Origin: Bacteroidota bacterium
GTDB taxonomy: Bacteria; Bacteroidota; Bacteroidia; Bacteroidales; Prolixibacteraceae
Reading direction: 5' to 3'
Length of the DNA: 21,695 nt
NCBI GenBank assembly: GCA_023488865.1
Contig: JAMDDG010000389.1
Location: 1-21,695, forward strand
In this document: in pieces, positions 8,444 through 15,586 of the stretch
Layout of the letters: each line of letters starts with the position of its first letter
Position numbering within the stretch: position 1 is the first letter of the stretch
Program-made: the position numbers and the translations under genes
Notes under the pieces: generated by a model
What the model saw: the letters and a program-made list of their open reading frames with translations, nothing else
Databases searched by the model: none
Told to the model about the DNA's origin: nothing

Positions 8444-8626
8444 CAGATCTTCATGGGTTCATTCGATCACTTCCCAAAACAGGGTTGTACTCCACGCCGA
8501 AGGGTGTTACCTTACAGTGAACAATATCAGCTCAAAACAGAAGAACCACAGGAGATTACATTAATACCCTATGGCTGCTCGACCTTGAGAATTACGGAGT
8601 TTCCGATAGTACAGGCCAGAAAATAA
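8444..8626 (+). pseudogene. 3' remnant of a glycoside hydrolase gene (GH127/DUF1680-like tail)
   Basis: The open frame from 8444 to the TAA at 8624-8626 ends EEPQEITLIPYGCSTLRITEF followed by PIVQARK. ITLIPYGCTTLRITEFP is the style of the extreme C-terminus of Bacteroidota beta-L-arabinofuranosidase/DUF1680-type and related glycosidases. No catalytic domain precedes it: an in-frame stop lies at 8441 and rubrerythrin ends at 8434. It is best read as a gene end left by a deletion. Its internal ATG (8453) could start a ~57-residue ORF, but I doubt that is functional. Confidence 0.42.
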
Positions 8627-8631
8627 TTTTC

Positions 8632-10038
8632 TCATTTACTTGGTTCTCTGAACCTTTGTTCCCTGTAAATCTTCAGGAACAGCGCTTCAAAATTATGCGA
8701 AGGCGACAGGGCCGGCGAGAGCAAGAGTTTCTGGTCGGGTGAAATCAGGTAAAAAGTAGGGAAGCTTTTTATCTGGTAGTCTGAGAGGGCTTTCCTACGG
8801 TCAACGGCATTCGTCAACTCCCAGGGATACTTTTTCTGTTTCCATAGATTAACCGCATCTGTAAAATTTTCGTCCAGAGAAACGGGTACAATGGTTAAAA
8901 CCGTACTGAGTTTTTTCCCCAATCGGACGAGGGAATCCAACTCATCCCTGCTCTCTTTGCTGTCACTCCTGAAGAAACCCAGATAGACGAATTTTCCTTT
9001 TGCACGGGCAGATGTAGATGCATTATTTTGATTTTTAAGCAATAAAGCGGGTGCTGGACTTCCCGCCTGCAACGAAGTGATTTTTAGGACAATCCCCGGA
9101 AGGAGCTTTTTCAGAGGTTCGAAAGTAGTTTGAATTGCAGCTTCCCTCAGTCCTTTCAGCATGAGTGATTTGTTGAATTTATTGGAGTAGAAACCGTCGT
9201 AAAAGCATTTGGCCGCAACTAATTCTGCTACTTCTTTTTTATACCCGATGCCCTCCAATTGATCTACCCACCCCTCAAAATTGCCCTTTAATGCCGGTGC
9301 GATGAACCCTTTTTGCCGGATATCCTGAGACAGGCTGGTGAGATAATCCGTAAAAATGGCATTGAACAGCTGTTGATAAGCCGGATGTGCCAGACTAACT
9401 TCTTGCTGGCAGAAATATTTTTTTGCGATACTTTCTTTCTCTGGTTGTACAATAGTATATTCCAAATCTCCGTAATTGTATGTTTTCAAGGTATTTAGAT
9501 AGTGGTCTTTCCCGGTAGGGTATGTTTTTCCCAGTCTTGAGATAATGGCTTTCACGGTATCATCCGATCTTCTTTGGTAAAGATCACGGGTATGGGCTGC
9601 CAGCTCTTTGCTGTAGTCGGTCAGAAATGCCCTTGCCAGTATATTGAGTTCAGAAGGTTTGTCGCCTTTGATGCCGAACCAATAAAGCGCCGGTTCGAAG
9701 TAGGGACTGGCTGCTTCCTGTGTGGTCCGGGGCGAGTAAGCAGGCAAGGCAACCTGATAATGGGCATGAGGTTCTACCACCAGTGTTCCTCTGTATTTTC
9801 CCAGATCGGCATAAATCTCAATGGTTTGATCCGTATTGAAAGAGAGTGAAAAATTTCCATCCGGTCCGACTTTGGTTTCCCCCAATATTCTTTGTTGATG
9901 GGAAATTGGCTCTGGATAAGTGTAAAAAATCAGCTCTTTCCCGGCATAATCAGCTGCCCGGCCACTAAGGAAAACCGCTTGCCCAAATAGTGATCCGACG
10001 GAGAGTGCAAAATAAACGAACAAAAAGGAACGAAGCAT
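8632..10038 (-). CDS. Periplasmic TlpA-like thioredoxin-fold protein lacking the CxxC
   Basis: The 468-residue product has a signal peptide (1-19, ending GSLFG before Q20) with no lipobox Cys. The N-terminal part (20-105) is a beta-rich domain like the DUF4369/carboxypeptidase-regulatory-like domains that precede TlpA folds in Bacteroidota. A helical middle (about 110-325) follows, and then a TlpA/AhpC-type thioredoxin fold. At the active-site turn the sequence is FFRSDSKESRDEL where family members have F-aSWC-pCr-E, so both cysteines are serines (S360, S363). The cis-proline is kept (SFP427TFYLI). It therefore cannot do dithiol exchange at that site and is probably a binding or structural relative. 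I chose the ATG at 10038; an upstream in-frame TTG at 10044 would overlap coaD. The gene starts 2 bases after the coaD stop, so the two are co-transcribed and probably translationally coupled. Confidence 0.82.
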   Translation of the reverse strand: MLRSFLFVYFALSVGSLFGQAVFLSGRAADYAGKELIFYTYPEPISHQQRILGETKVGPDGNFSLSFNTDQTIEIYADLGKYRGTLVVEPHAHYQVALPAYSPRTTQEAASPYFEPALYWFGIKGDKPSELNILARAFLTDYSKELAAHTRDLYQRRSDDTVKAIISRLGKTYPTGKDHYLNTLKTYNYGDLEYTIVQPEKESIAKKYFCQQEVSLAHPAYQQLFNAIFTDYLTSLSQDIRQKGFIAPALKGNFEGWVDQLEGIGYKKEVAELVAAKCFYDGFYSNKFNKSLMLKGLREAAIQTTFEPLKKLLPGIVLKITSLQAGSPAPALLLKNQNNASTSARAKGKFVYLGFFRSDSKESRDELDSLVRLGKKLSTVLTIVPVSLDENFTDAVNLWKQKKYPWELTNAVDRRKALSDYQIKSFPTFYLISPDQKLLLSPALSPSHNFEALFLKIYREQRFREPSK

Positions 10039-10040
10039 AA

Positions 10041-10529
10041 TCAAAATTCTACCGGATCTTCGTAAAAATCTTCAATGTTAAAACAGGTAGGAAGAAATTG
10101 TGAGGCATCCCCGCGGTGGCGGAGTATGTCCCTGACAATCGTGGAGGAGATAGCCGTATGTTCGGGCAATGTGAGCAGGAAAACTGTTTCAATATCTTCG
10201 TGCATCTTTTTATTGATCTGCCCGATGGCACGTTCATATTCGAAGTCAGCCGCAGTTCTAAGCCCCCTCAGGATATACCGGGCATGGACTTTACGGCAAT
10301 AATCAACTGTAAGTCCTTCATATTTACCTACTTTAACCTTTGGTTCGTCCTGAAAAACCTGTTTGATCCAATCTTTTCGTTTGGCCAGCGGGTAATAAGC
10401 TCTTTTGTTCGAATTGTACCCGATCATGATGATGATCTCATCAAACATGGGAAGCGCCCTTCTAATGATCGATTCGTGACCGATCGTAAAGGGGTCAAAT
10501 GAACCTGGAAAAACGGCTATTCTTTTCAT
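10041..10529 (-). CDS. coaD: Phosphopantetheine adenylyltransferase
   Basis: This enzyme catalyses the penultimate step of coenzyme A synthesis, 4'-phosphopantetheine + ATP to dephospho-CoA + PPi, in the cytoplasm. The 162-residue product has the nucleotidyltransferase motif GSFDPFTIGH (residues 9-18, with H18 as in E. coli CoaD), RGLRTAADFEYE for substrate binding, and the TAISSTIVRDI ATP-binding motif near the C-terminus. I chose the ATG at 10529 because it directly precedes the KRIAVFPGSFDP strand; an upstream TTG at 10550 would add seven unneeded residues. It is followed after 2 bases by the thioredoxin-fold gene. The 226 bases upstream, up to the POT transporter gene, hold no gene. Confidence 0.96.
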   Translation of the reverse strand: MKRIAVFPGSFDPFTIGHESIIRRALPMFDEIIIMIGYNSNKRAYYPLAKRKDWIKQVFQDEPKVKVGKYEGLTVDYCRKVHARYILRGLRTAADFEYERAIGQINKKMHEDIETVFLLTLPEHTAISSTIVRDILRHRGDASQFLPTCFNIEDFYEDPVEF

Positions 10530-10755
10530 TCTGACTTTTTGGTATCGCAAATCTATAAAGAAAAGCAGGAAAATGTTCTTTTCCCAAAATCATTCCTGGT
10601 ATATCGCAATTTTTGGGGCAAAGTACGGACAAAGCCATTCTAAGGTATATTGAAAAAATGCTACAAAAAATAATAAGCCATGTAGTTCTGGAATATTGAC
10701 AAAAGTTTATTTCAAATGTCATTTCAACATCAGCTCATTATCTCATTTGCACATT

Positions 10756-12540
10756 TTAATTTGTTACCCGCTCCAGCTTCTTCAGCATTGAGAACATAAA
10801 TGCCGCCGACAACAAACAGCAAACGATAAAAATGGACCACAACATCCAGAGATCCAATCTGCTCCAGAAGTAGCTTCCTACCACCAATAATTTGTTACCT
10901 ACCGCGGTAGCCAGCAACCAACCCCCCTGCATTAATCCCTGGAAGCGGGGTGGGGCTACTTTTGAAACAAAGGAGAGTCCCATCGGACTGAGGAAAAGCT
11001 CGGAAATCGTAAAGACCAGGTAGCCATTGATTAACCAATACGGCGTAACCCTGGATGAGTCGGGAACTGCCTGCCCGCCTAAGGTGTGTGGTGAGACCAT
11101 GTTCAGTGAAGAGACTAAGATCAACAGAAATGCGATGGCAGCGATGATCATGCCGAATCCTATCTTTTTGGGCGTAGAGGGTTCTATTCCTTTTTTGTTA
11201 AGCCATCCAAAAATACCCATCACCAACGGGGTGAGGAAGACGATAAACAACGGGTTAAACGATTGGAAAATTTCCGGTGCAATGGCATTCTCTTTCTGGT
11301 ACCCACTCATAAAATAATAAGACAAAGCGGATCCAACAATAAGCAGGGCAACTCCCAGCAACCGCTCGTTTCTGGTTTTATTCTTTCCAATGGCCACAAA
11401 AAGTCCGGCAACAGCGCCAAAAACAGAGAGAAGGGACTGGGCGCTAAAAAACAGATTGGTAAATGGCCCAACCTGTTTGGCAATATAATCACGCGCAAAG
11501 AAGGTAAGTGTCAACCCGTTTTGATGGAACGACATCCAGAAGAAAATAACCACAATAAAAACCATGATCAGCGCCGTTACCCGGGGTTTCTCTTCGCTGT
11601 TGGCCATCAGGATGATCCAGGTGGCAAAAGCAACAAAAAGACCTACAGCCAAAGCAATATCAAGATTGTCCAGGCCAAAATAGATGACCAAAAAAACCAC
11701 TACTGAAGCGAGTAGGGCTAAAACCAGGGATTTAGTACCATTTTCAATTTTGACGGATTGTGTCGAAACAGCTTTTTCTTTGTTGGGCAGAAGTTTTTGA
11801 AATAAAACATAAACCAGCAGCGAAAGAACCATGGCGCCGGCAGCAATACCAAAAGCGTAGTTGTAACCCCTGGCGAAAACTTCGATATAGTTATGGGCAA
11901 ATTGTCCCAGGTCTCCCACTTGTCCGGAAATGGTTGCTTTTTGAGCGAGTAGTTGGAATTGGGAAGTATCCGCTAATTTACCATCGATGTACTGGTGGCA
12001 AAGCGCCGGCAAGCTACCATCATGGAGAAAGCCATTCGTTTTTAACCACCAGTTGCGAACCCCGGTGGCGGCAAAGGGTGCAAAAAAAGCGCCCACATTG
12101 ATACCCATGTAAAATACCATAAAAGCAGAATCGCGAAGTTTGGTATACTTTGGGTCATCGTACAACTGTCCGACAACTGCCTGAAGATTACCTTTAAACA
12201 TTCCGTTCCCGAATGCAATGATAAACAGTGAAACCAAAGTCAGGGTTAGGGAGAGTCCGGGTACGGCCATCAGAATATACCCCGCCAGCATAATTACTAT
12301 GCCTCCGAAGATGACCAGCTTATATTTGCTGGTCGAATCAGCCACGATACCACCAACTAAAGCCAGGGCATAAATACCGAAATAGAACCAGCTGTAATAA
12401 CTACCCGCTTCCTGTTCTGATAATCCATATTTAACCTGTAAAAAAAGTACCAGAATTGCCATCATGGTATAAAAGCCGAACCGCTCGCCCATATTGGCAA
12501 AAAAGGCTACGATAAGCCCTTTGGGGTGTCCTTTAAGCAT
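10756..12540 (-). CDS. POT/PTR2-family proton-coupled peptide transporter
   Basis: The 594-residue inner-membrane protein belongs to the POT (PTR2) branch of the major facilitator superfamily, whose members import di- and tripeptides with protons. Evidence: a TM1 motif NMGERFGFYTMM at residues 16-27, the PTR signature VFYMGINVGAFFAPF, and 12-14 hydrophobic segments. It is longer than the usual ~500 residues, mainly through an insert after the INxG segment (about residues 170-230) and a charged linker in the middle (QKLLPNKEKAVS region). Two usual proton-coupling positions differ: ExxER reads N16-MG-E19-R20, and the acidic residue of the TM7 FW---(E/D)Q motif is H339. A -7 box and tandem repeat lie upstream. 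Substrate class is known from the family; the exact substrate is not visible. Confidence 0.9.
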   Translation of the reverse strand: MLKGHPKGLIVAFFANMGERFGFYTMMAILVLFLQVKYGLSEQEAGSYYSWFYFGIYALALVGGIVADSTSKYKLVIFGGIVIMLAGYILMAVPGLSLTLTLVSLFIIAFGNGMFKGNLQAVVGQLYDDPKYTKLRDSAFMVFYMGINVGAFFAPFAATGVRNWWLKTNGFLHDGSLPALCHQYIDGKLADTSQFQLLAQKATISGQVGDLGQFAHNYIEVFARGYNYAFGIAAGAMVLSLLVYVLFQKLLPNKEKAVSTQSVKIENGTKSLVLALLASVVVFLVIYFGLDNLDIALAVGLFVAFATWIILMANSEEKPRVTALIMVFIVVIFFWMSFHQNGLTLTFFARDYIAKQVGPFTNLFFSAQSLLSVFGAVAGLFVAIGKNKTRNERLLGVALLIVGSALSYYFMSGYQKENAIAPEIFQSFNPLFIVFLTPLVMGIFGWLNKKGIEPSTPKKIGFGMIIAAIAFLLILVSSLNMVSPHTLGGQAVPDSSRVTPYWLINGYLVFTISELFLSPMGLSFVSKVAPPRFQGLMQGGWLLATAVGNKLLVVGSYFWSRLDLWMLWSIFIVCCLLSAAFMFSMLKKLERVTN

Positions 12541-12571
12541 AAGTATTAAGTTTGATATTGATTATTCAGAA

Positions 12572-12579
12572 CAAATATA
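12572..12579 (-). promoter_or_regulatory. Candidate -7 box for the POT transporter gene
   Basis: Read on the minus strand this is TATATTTG, matching TAnnTTTG, 32-39 bases before the ATG. There is no clear -33 TTTG; the tandem repeat at 12585-12620 occupies that place, which would suit a regulator-dependent promoter. Confidence 0.45.
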
Positions 12580-12584
12580 AGAAA

Positions 12585-12620
12585 AAGTGCCTAAAATGCC
12601 TATAAGTGAACTAAAATGCC
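12585..12620. repeat. Tandem direct repeat in the divergent promoter region
   Basis: CTAAAATGCC occurs at 12591-12600 and again at 12611-12620, each preceded by AAGTG after one or two bases. The 20-base period is close to two helical turns, so both copies face the same side of the DNA. It sits just upstream of the POT -7 box. It looks like a two-site operator or activator site, but no regulator is identified. Confidence 0.4.
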
Positions 12621-12695
12621 AATAATTTTGGAATCCCCTATTTTGAGCTTTTAGTACTTTAGGCGCTCCGCTACCTGAATGAACCTTTTTCTTAC

Positions 12696-12703
12696 TATAT
12701 TTG
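12696..12703 (+). promoter_or_regulatory. Candidate -7 box for nnr
   Basis: TATATTTG matches TAnnTTTG and lies 22 bases before the ATG at 12725. It overlaps the position of an alternative TTG start (12701), which argues that translation begins at 12725. No convincing -33 element is visible. Confidence 0.4.
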
Positions 12704-12724
12704 AATTTATTCAAGAATTATTTG

Positions 12725-14239
12725 ATGAAGATTTTTTCGAGAGAGCAGTTGATGCAGATTGATCGGCGAACTATAATGGAGGAACCCATTTCTGAAATTG
12801 ACCTGATGGAACGGGCCTCAAAGGCTTTGGCCGACTGGCTCATTACCTATTATCCACCGGCTACACGAATTGCGGTCTTTGCAGGACCAGGTAACAACGG
12901 CGGGGATGCCATGGCGGTTGCACGTTTGCTGGCCGGGCTCAATTTTCCTGTTGATCTGTACCTCCCTGCATTGGGACGCAAAAGATCCGGTGCCTCCCTG
13001 ATCAATCTGGAGAGGTTGAAAGAGATAGGGTATGTGCCCATTGTAGATTTAAACAATCGAACTGAGTTTCCGGATTTGACAAACTACGATCTGCTTTTGG
13101 ACGGACTTTATGGCTATGGATTGAACCGCCCGTTGGAAGGCTTCGCCTGTGAAGTAATTGATTGGATAAACCAATCGGGGGTTGAAGTGGTTTCGGTCGA
13201 CCTGCCCTCGGGACTTTTAAGCGAAGAAAATAGCAGTAATACCGGATCTATTATCAGGGCAACCTACACCCTGACCCTGGAGTTTCCCAAGTTGTCGCTC
13301 TTTTTCAGTGAGAATGGGCCATTTTTTGGAAACTGGGAGGTGATCCCTTTCGGATTAAGTGAAAAAGCCATTGACGAGACCAAAACGAAACTTTTTTTTC
13401 TGGACCAGGAGAGTGTCTCTGCCATCCTGAAAAGAAGAAAAATTTTCTCCCACAAAGGAAGTTATGGCCATGGATTGTTGCTTTCCGGTAGTAAAGGCAA
13501 ATTTGGAGCGGCTCAGTTGGCTGCCAAAGGGGCTCTTCGCGCCGGATTGGGCTTGTTGACAACCCATCTGCCTGAAGCGGGTAGCACGATCCTGCAAGTT
13601 GCTTTGCCGGAATCTATGACGAGTATCGACCCGGGAAAAGACTTTATCTCCGAGCTTCCCGATCTGGACAAATACGCTGCCCTGGCAGCCGGACCGGGTA
13701 TTGGCACAAATCTAAAGACACAAGAAGTTGTCAGACAATTGATTGAACTGGCACGCGTGCCTATGGTCCTTGATGCGGATGCCTTGAACATACTGGCACA
13801 AAATCCCGCATGGATCAAAAAACTCCCTTTTGAAACGATATTAACGCCACATCCGGCCGAATTTGACCGCCTGTCGGGGATTGTCGTGAAATCAGATGAG
13901 GAGCGGTTTTTTATTGCCGGACAGTTTGCCGGCAGTTACGGGGCCGTCCTGATTTTGAAGGGAGCCTATACCCGGATTTTCTTTCCGGATGGGACCACTT
14001 GTTTCAACAGTACAGGTAATCCTGGTATGGCCACCGGAGGAAGCGGTGATGTCCTTACCGGTATCCTGCTGGGACTGCTTTGTCAGGGCTATTCTCCACG
14101 TGAAGCAGCCTTATTGGGGGTTTATTTGCATGGAAAATCTGCGGATCTGCGGGTCGGGTCCTCTTCGGAAGAATCTTTGATAGCCGGTGAGATTGCTGAT
14201 TATTTGGGCGATGCATTTGCTTCATTAAAATGGAAGTAA
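12725..14239 (+). CDS. nnr: Bifunctional NAD(P)HX epimerase / ADP-dependent NAD(P)HX dehydratase
   Basis: This 504-residue cytoplasmic repair enzyme restores NADH and NADPH from their hydrated forms: the N-terminal YjeF_N domain epimerises the R-form, and the C-terminal ribokinase-like domain dehydrates the S-form using ADP. The N-terminal half has FAGPGNNGGDAM (N57 to D61; Ala replaces the usual Gly after D61) and the VDLPSGL segment. The C-terminal half has GSYGHGLLLSGSKGKFGAAQ, ALAAGPGIGT, VLDADALN, LTPHPAEFDRL and NSTGNPGMATGGSGD, with the catalytic GSGD at 439-442. The fusion and length are normal. I preferred the ATG at 12725 over the TTG at 12701 because the family begins with a short lead such as MKIFSREQ. 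It is divergent from the POT transporter gene and 74 bases ahead of the DUF4831 gene. Confidence 0.95.
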   Translation: MKIFSREQLMQIDRRTIMEEPISEIDLMERASKALADWLITYYPPATRIAVFAGPGNNGGDAMAVARLLAGLNFPVDLYLPALGRKRSGASLINLERLKEIGYVPIVDLNNRTEFPDLTNYDLLLDGLYGYGLNRPLEGFACEVIDWINQSGVEVVSVDLPSGLLSEENSSNTGSIIRATYTLTLEFPKLSLFFSENGPFFGNWEVIPFGLSEKAIDETKTKLFFLDQESVSAILKRRKIFSHKGSYGHGLLLSGSKGKFGAAQLAAKGALRAGLGLLTTHLPEAGSTILQVALPESMTSIDPGKDFISELPDLDKYAALAAGPGIGTNLKTQEVVRQLIELARVPMVLDADALNILAQNPAWIKKLPFETILTPHPAEFDRLSGIVVKSDEERFFIAGQFAGSYGAVLILKGAYTRIFFPDGTTCFNSTGNPGMATGGSGDVLTGILLGLLCQGYSPREAALLGVYLHGKSADLRVGSSSEESLIAGEIADYLGDAFASLKWK

Positions 14240-14268
14240 GCTTTGATAAGCCAAAAAAAACAGGCAAA

Positions 14269-14298
14269 TTTGGAAAGTAAATTTTTCATCTAATTTTT
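14269..14298 (+). promoter_or_regulatory. Candidate promoter for the DUF4831 gene
   Basis: TTTG at 14269-14272 is followed after 18 bases by TAATTTTT at 14291-14298, near the Bacteroidota TTTG-N19-TAnnTTTG pattern but not perfect. It would allow the DUF4831 gene to be transcribed apart from nnr. Confidence 0.3.
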
Positions 14299-14313
14299 AT
14301 CAAAACAGAATAT

Positions 14314-15417
14314 ATGAGAGCCTTGACTATTTTCGTGCTGATCGTCAGCCTGGTCGCCACAGACCTGCGATTATCCGCAAAAGAAGACAAAAAGAAACCT
14401 GCCAATGAGCTGGCCGCTTTTGCCGGAGGAGTTGTTTATGCCCTGCCGAGAACCGGTATCCACATTGTGGTTGATGTTGAGCAGGAAAAGTTGATACATG
14501 GTCCGTACAATGTTTTTGCTCAAAAATACCTGGGAATAAACAACGCCCCTAAAACTGATGAGGAAAACTGGACTATCACGAACATCAAAATGGATACTTA
14601 TGGAGAGCCTGATCCGAATGCCGTGTTCCGGGCCACGGGAGCAATCGCAACCCTCCTGAGTTTATCTGATGACGGCGTGTTGCTTGGAATCAACAGTGAG
14701 ATAAAACAAGATGCCAAGAAGGTGGTTACCAATGTGTTTCCTCAAAAACAACAGATCCCTGAAGATATTTGGACAGACCTGTCGATGCATTCCTTCCTAA
14801 GCGAAAAAGATAGTACCAGGAATGTTGGCAATAATTTCAAATCTTTGGAGGAAAAAGCTGCGGAAGCAGCCCACGACATTCTAAAACTCAGGAAAAGAAA
14901 GGCACTGACCTTAGCTGCCAAATATGATAAGTTGCCCCCGGATGGTGAAGCCTACAAAGAAATGACGGTCGGGCTCGACAAGATTATTGCCGATTATCTT
15001 TCGCTATTTATCGGAAAAACGATCAATAAAAAATATCAACTTGCATTTGACGTTGTTCCTGACGGGAAGAGTAACAAAGGATTGGTCGCTTTCCGCTTTT
15101 CTTCTACCGCGGGGGTATTGCCGGAGAGTAACGTCTCTGGAAAGCCGATCATGCTCGAAATTGATCCAAATACTGACTTAAAACAAAAAATCGATGCAAC
15201 GGGAGCTGGTGAAGGAACAACGAAAGGTATCTATTACCGCATTCCGGTAGTTGCACAGGTCCGGTTATTGAACGGGGCTGATGTATTGGCCCAGGCAAAA
15301 ATAGCAATTGCCCAATTTGGGGTGGTCACCTCCTTGCCGGACGGATTACTGAACGGTGAGTACTCTATCGAATTTCATCCGGCAACAGGCGCCATCCGTA
15401 CAATAGGAACCTATTAA
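14314..15417 (+). CDS. DUF4831 family secreted protein
   Basis: The 367-residue product has a signal peptide (1-22, ending LRLSA before KEDKK) and no lipobox, so it is probably periplasmic or outer-membrane-associated. After the lead come GGVVYALPRTGIHIVVDV and GPYNVFAQKYLGI-N---TDEENWTITNI, characteristic of the Bacteroidota DUF4831 family, whose role is unknown. The middle holds a charged helical stretch (EEKAAEAAHDILKLRKRK), then a beta-rich half including IYYRIPVVAQVRL. The N-terminal 'ALPRT--------E' style is shared by most family members. It follows nnr by 74 bases on the same strand, but a functional link is not evident. No catalytic motif is seen. Confidence 0.78.
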   Translation: MRALTIFVLIVSLVATDLRLSAKEDKKKPANELAAFAGGVVYALPRTGIHIVVDVEQEKLIHGPYNVFAQKYLGINNAPKTDEENWTITNIKMDTYGEPDPNAVFRATGAIATLLSLSDDGVLLGINSEIKQDAKKVVTNVFPQKQQIPEDIWTDLSMHSFLSEKDSTRNVGNNFKSLEEKAAEAAHDILKLRKRKALTLAAKYDKLPPDGEAYKEMTVGLDKIIADYLSLFIGKTINKKYQLAFDVVPDGKSNKGLVAFRFSSTAGVLPESNVSGKPIMLEIDPNTDLKQKIDATGAGEGTTKGIYYRIPVVAQVRLLNGADVLAQAKIAIAQFGVVTSLPDGLLNGEYSIEFHPATGAIRTIGTY

Positions 15418-15442
15418 AGCCAGCCGGTCTTGTTTCAGTTTC

Positions 15443-15473
15443 TTTGTGAAAGATGCAAAAACTCATAATTCGT
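15443..15473 (+). promoter_or_regulatory. Weak promoter candidate for the MFS-pepD pair
   Basis: TTTG (15443-15446), an exact 19-base spacer and TAATTCGT (15466-15473) approximate the Bacteroidota promoter, but the -7 half matches only partly. The region 15418-15586 is otherwise featureless. Confidence 0.22.
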
Positions 15474-15586
15474 AATCTATAACTCTTTTATATTGCACCC
15501 TTTTTGCGGTCACGATCTTCCGTAATTGAACGATACTGCGAAAATCAAGCTAATTATGTCCATTTAAACACTCTTACCCTTTAAAA

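Noticed and set aside
8334..8564. 76-codon + ORF overlapping the end of rubrerythrin
   Set aside because: Its first half is an out-of-frame reading of the rubredoxin domain; the glycosidase-like signal beyond it is in a different frame.
10116..10502. 128-codon + strand ORF opposite coaD
   Set aside because: Lies wholly antisense to a gene with all CoaD motifs and shows no protein-like pattern.
10543..10755. Small gene or RNA between coaD and the POT transporter gene
   Set aside because: Only AT-rich sequence with no convincing ORF, hairpin or promoter pair; the overlapping 75-codon frame runs into coaD in the wrong frame.
11263..11706. 147-codon + strand ORF opposite the POT transporter gene
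   Set aside because: Shadow of membrane-segment codons on the other strand; no recognisable domain and no promoter.
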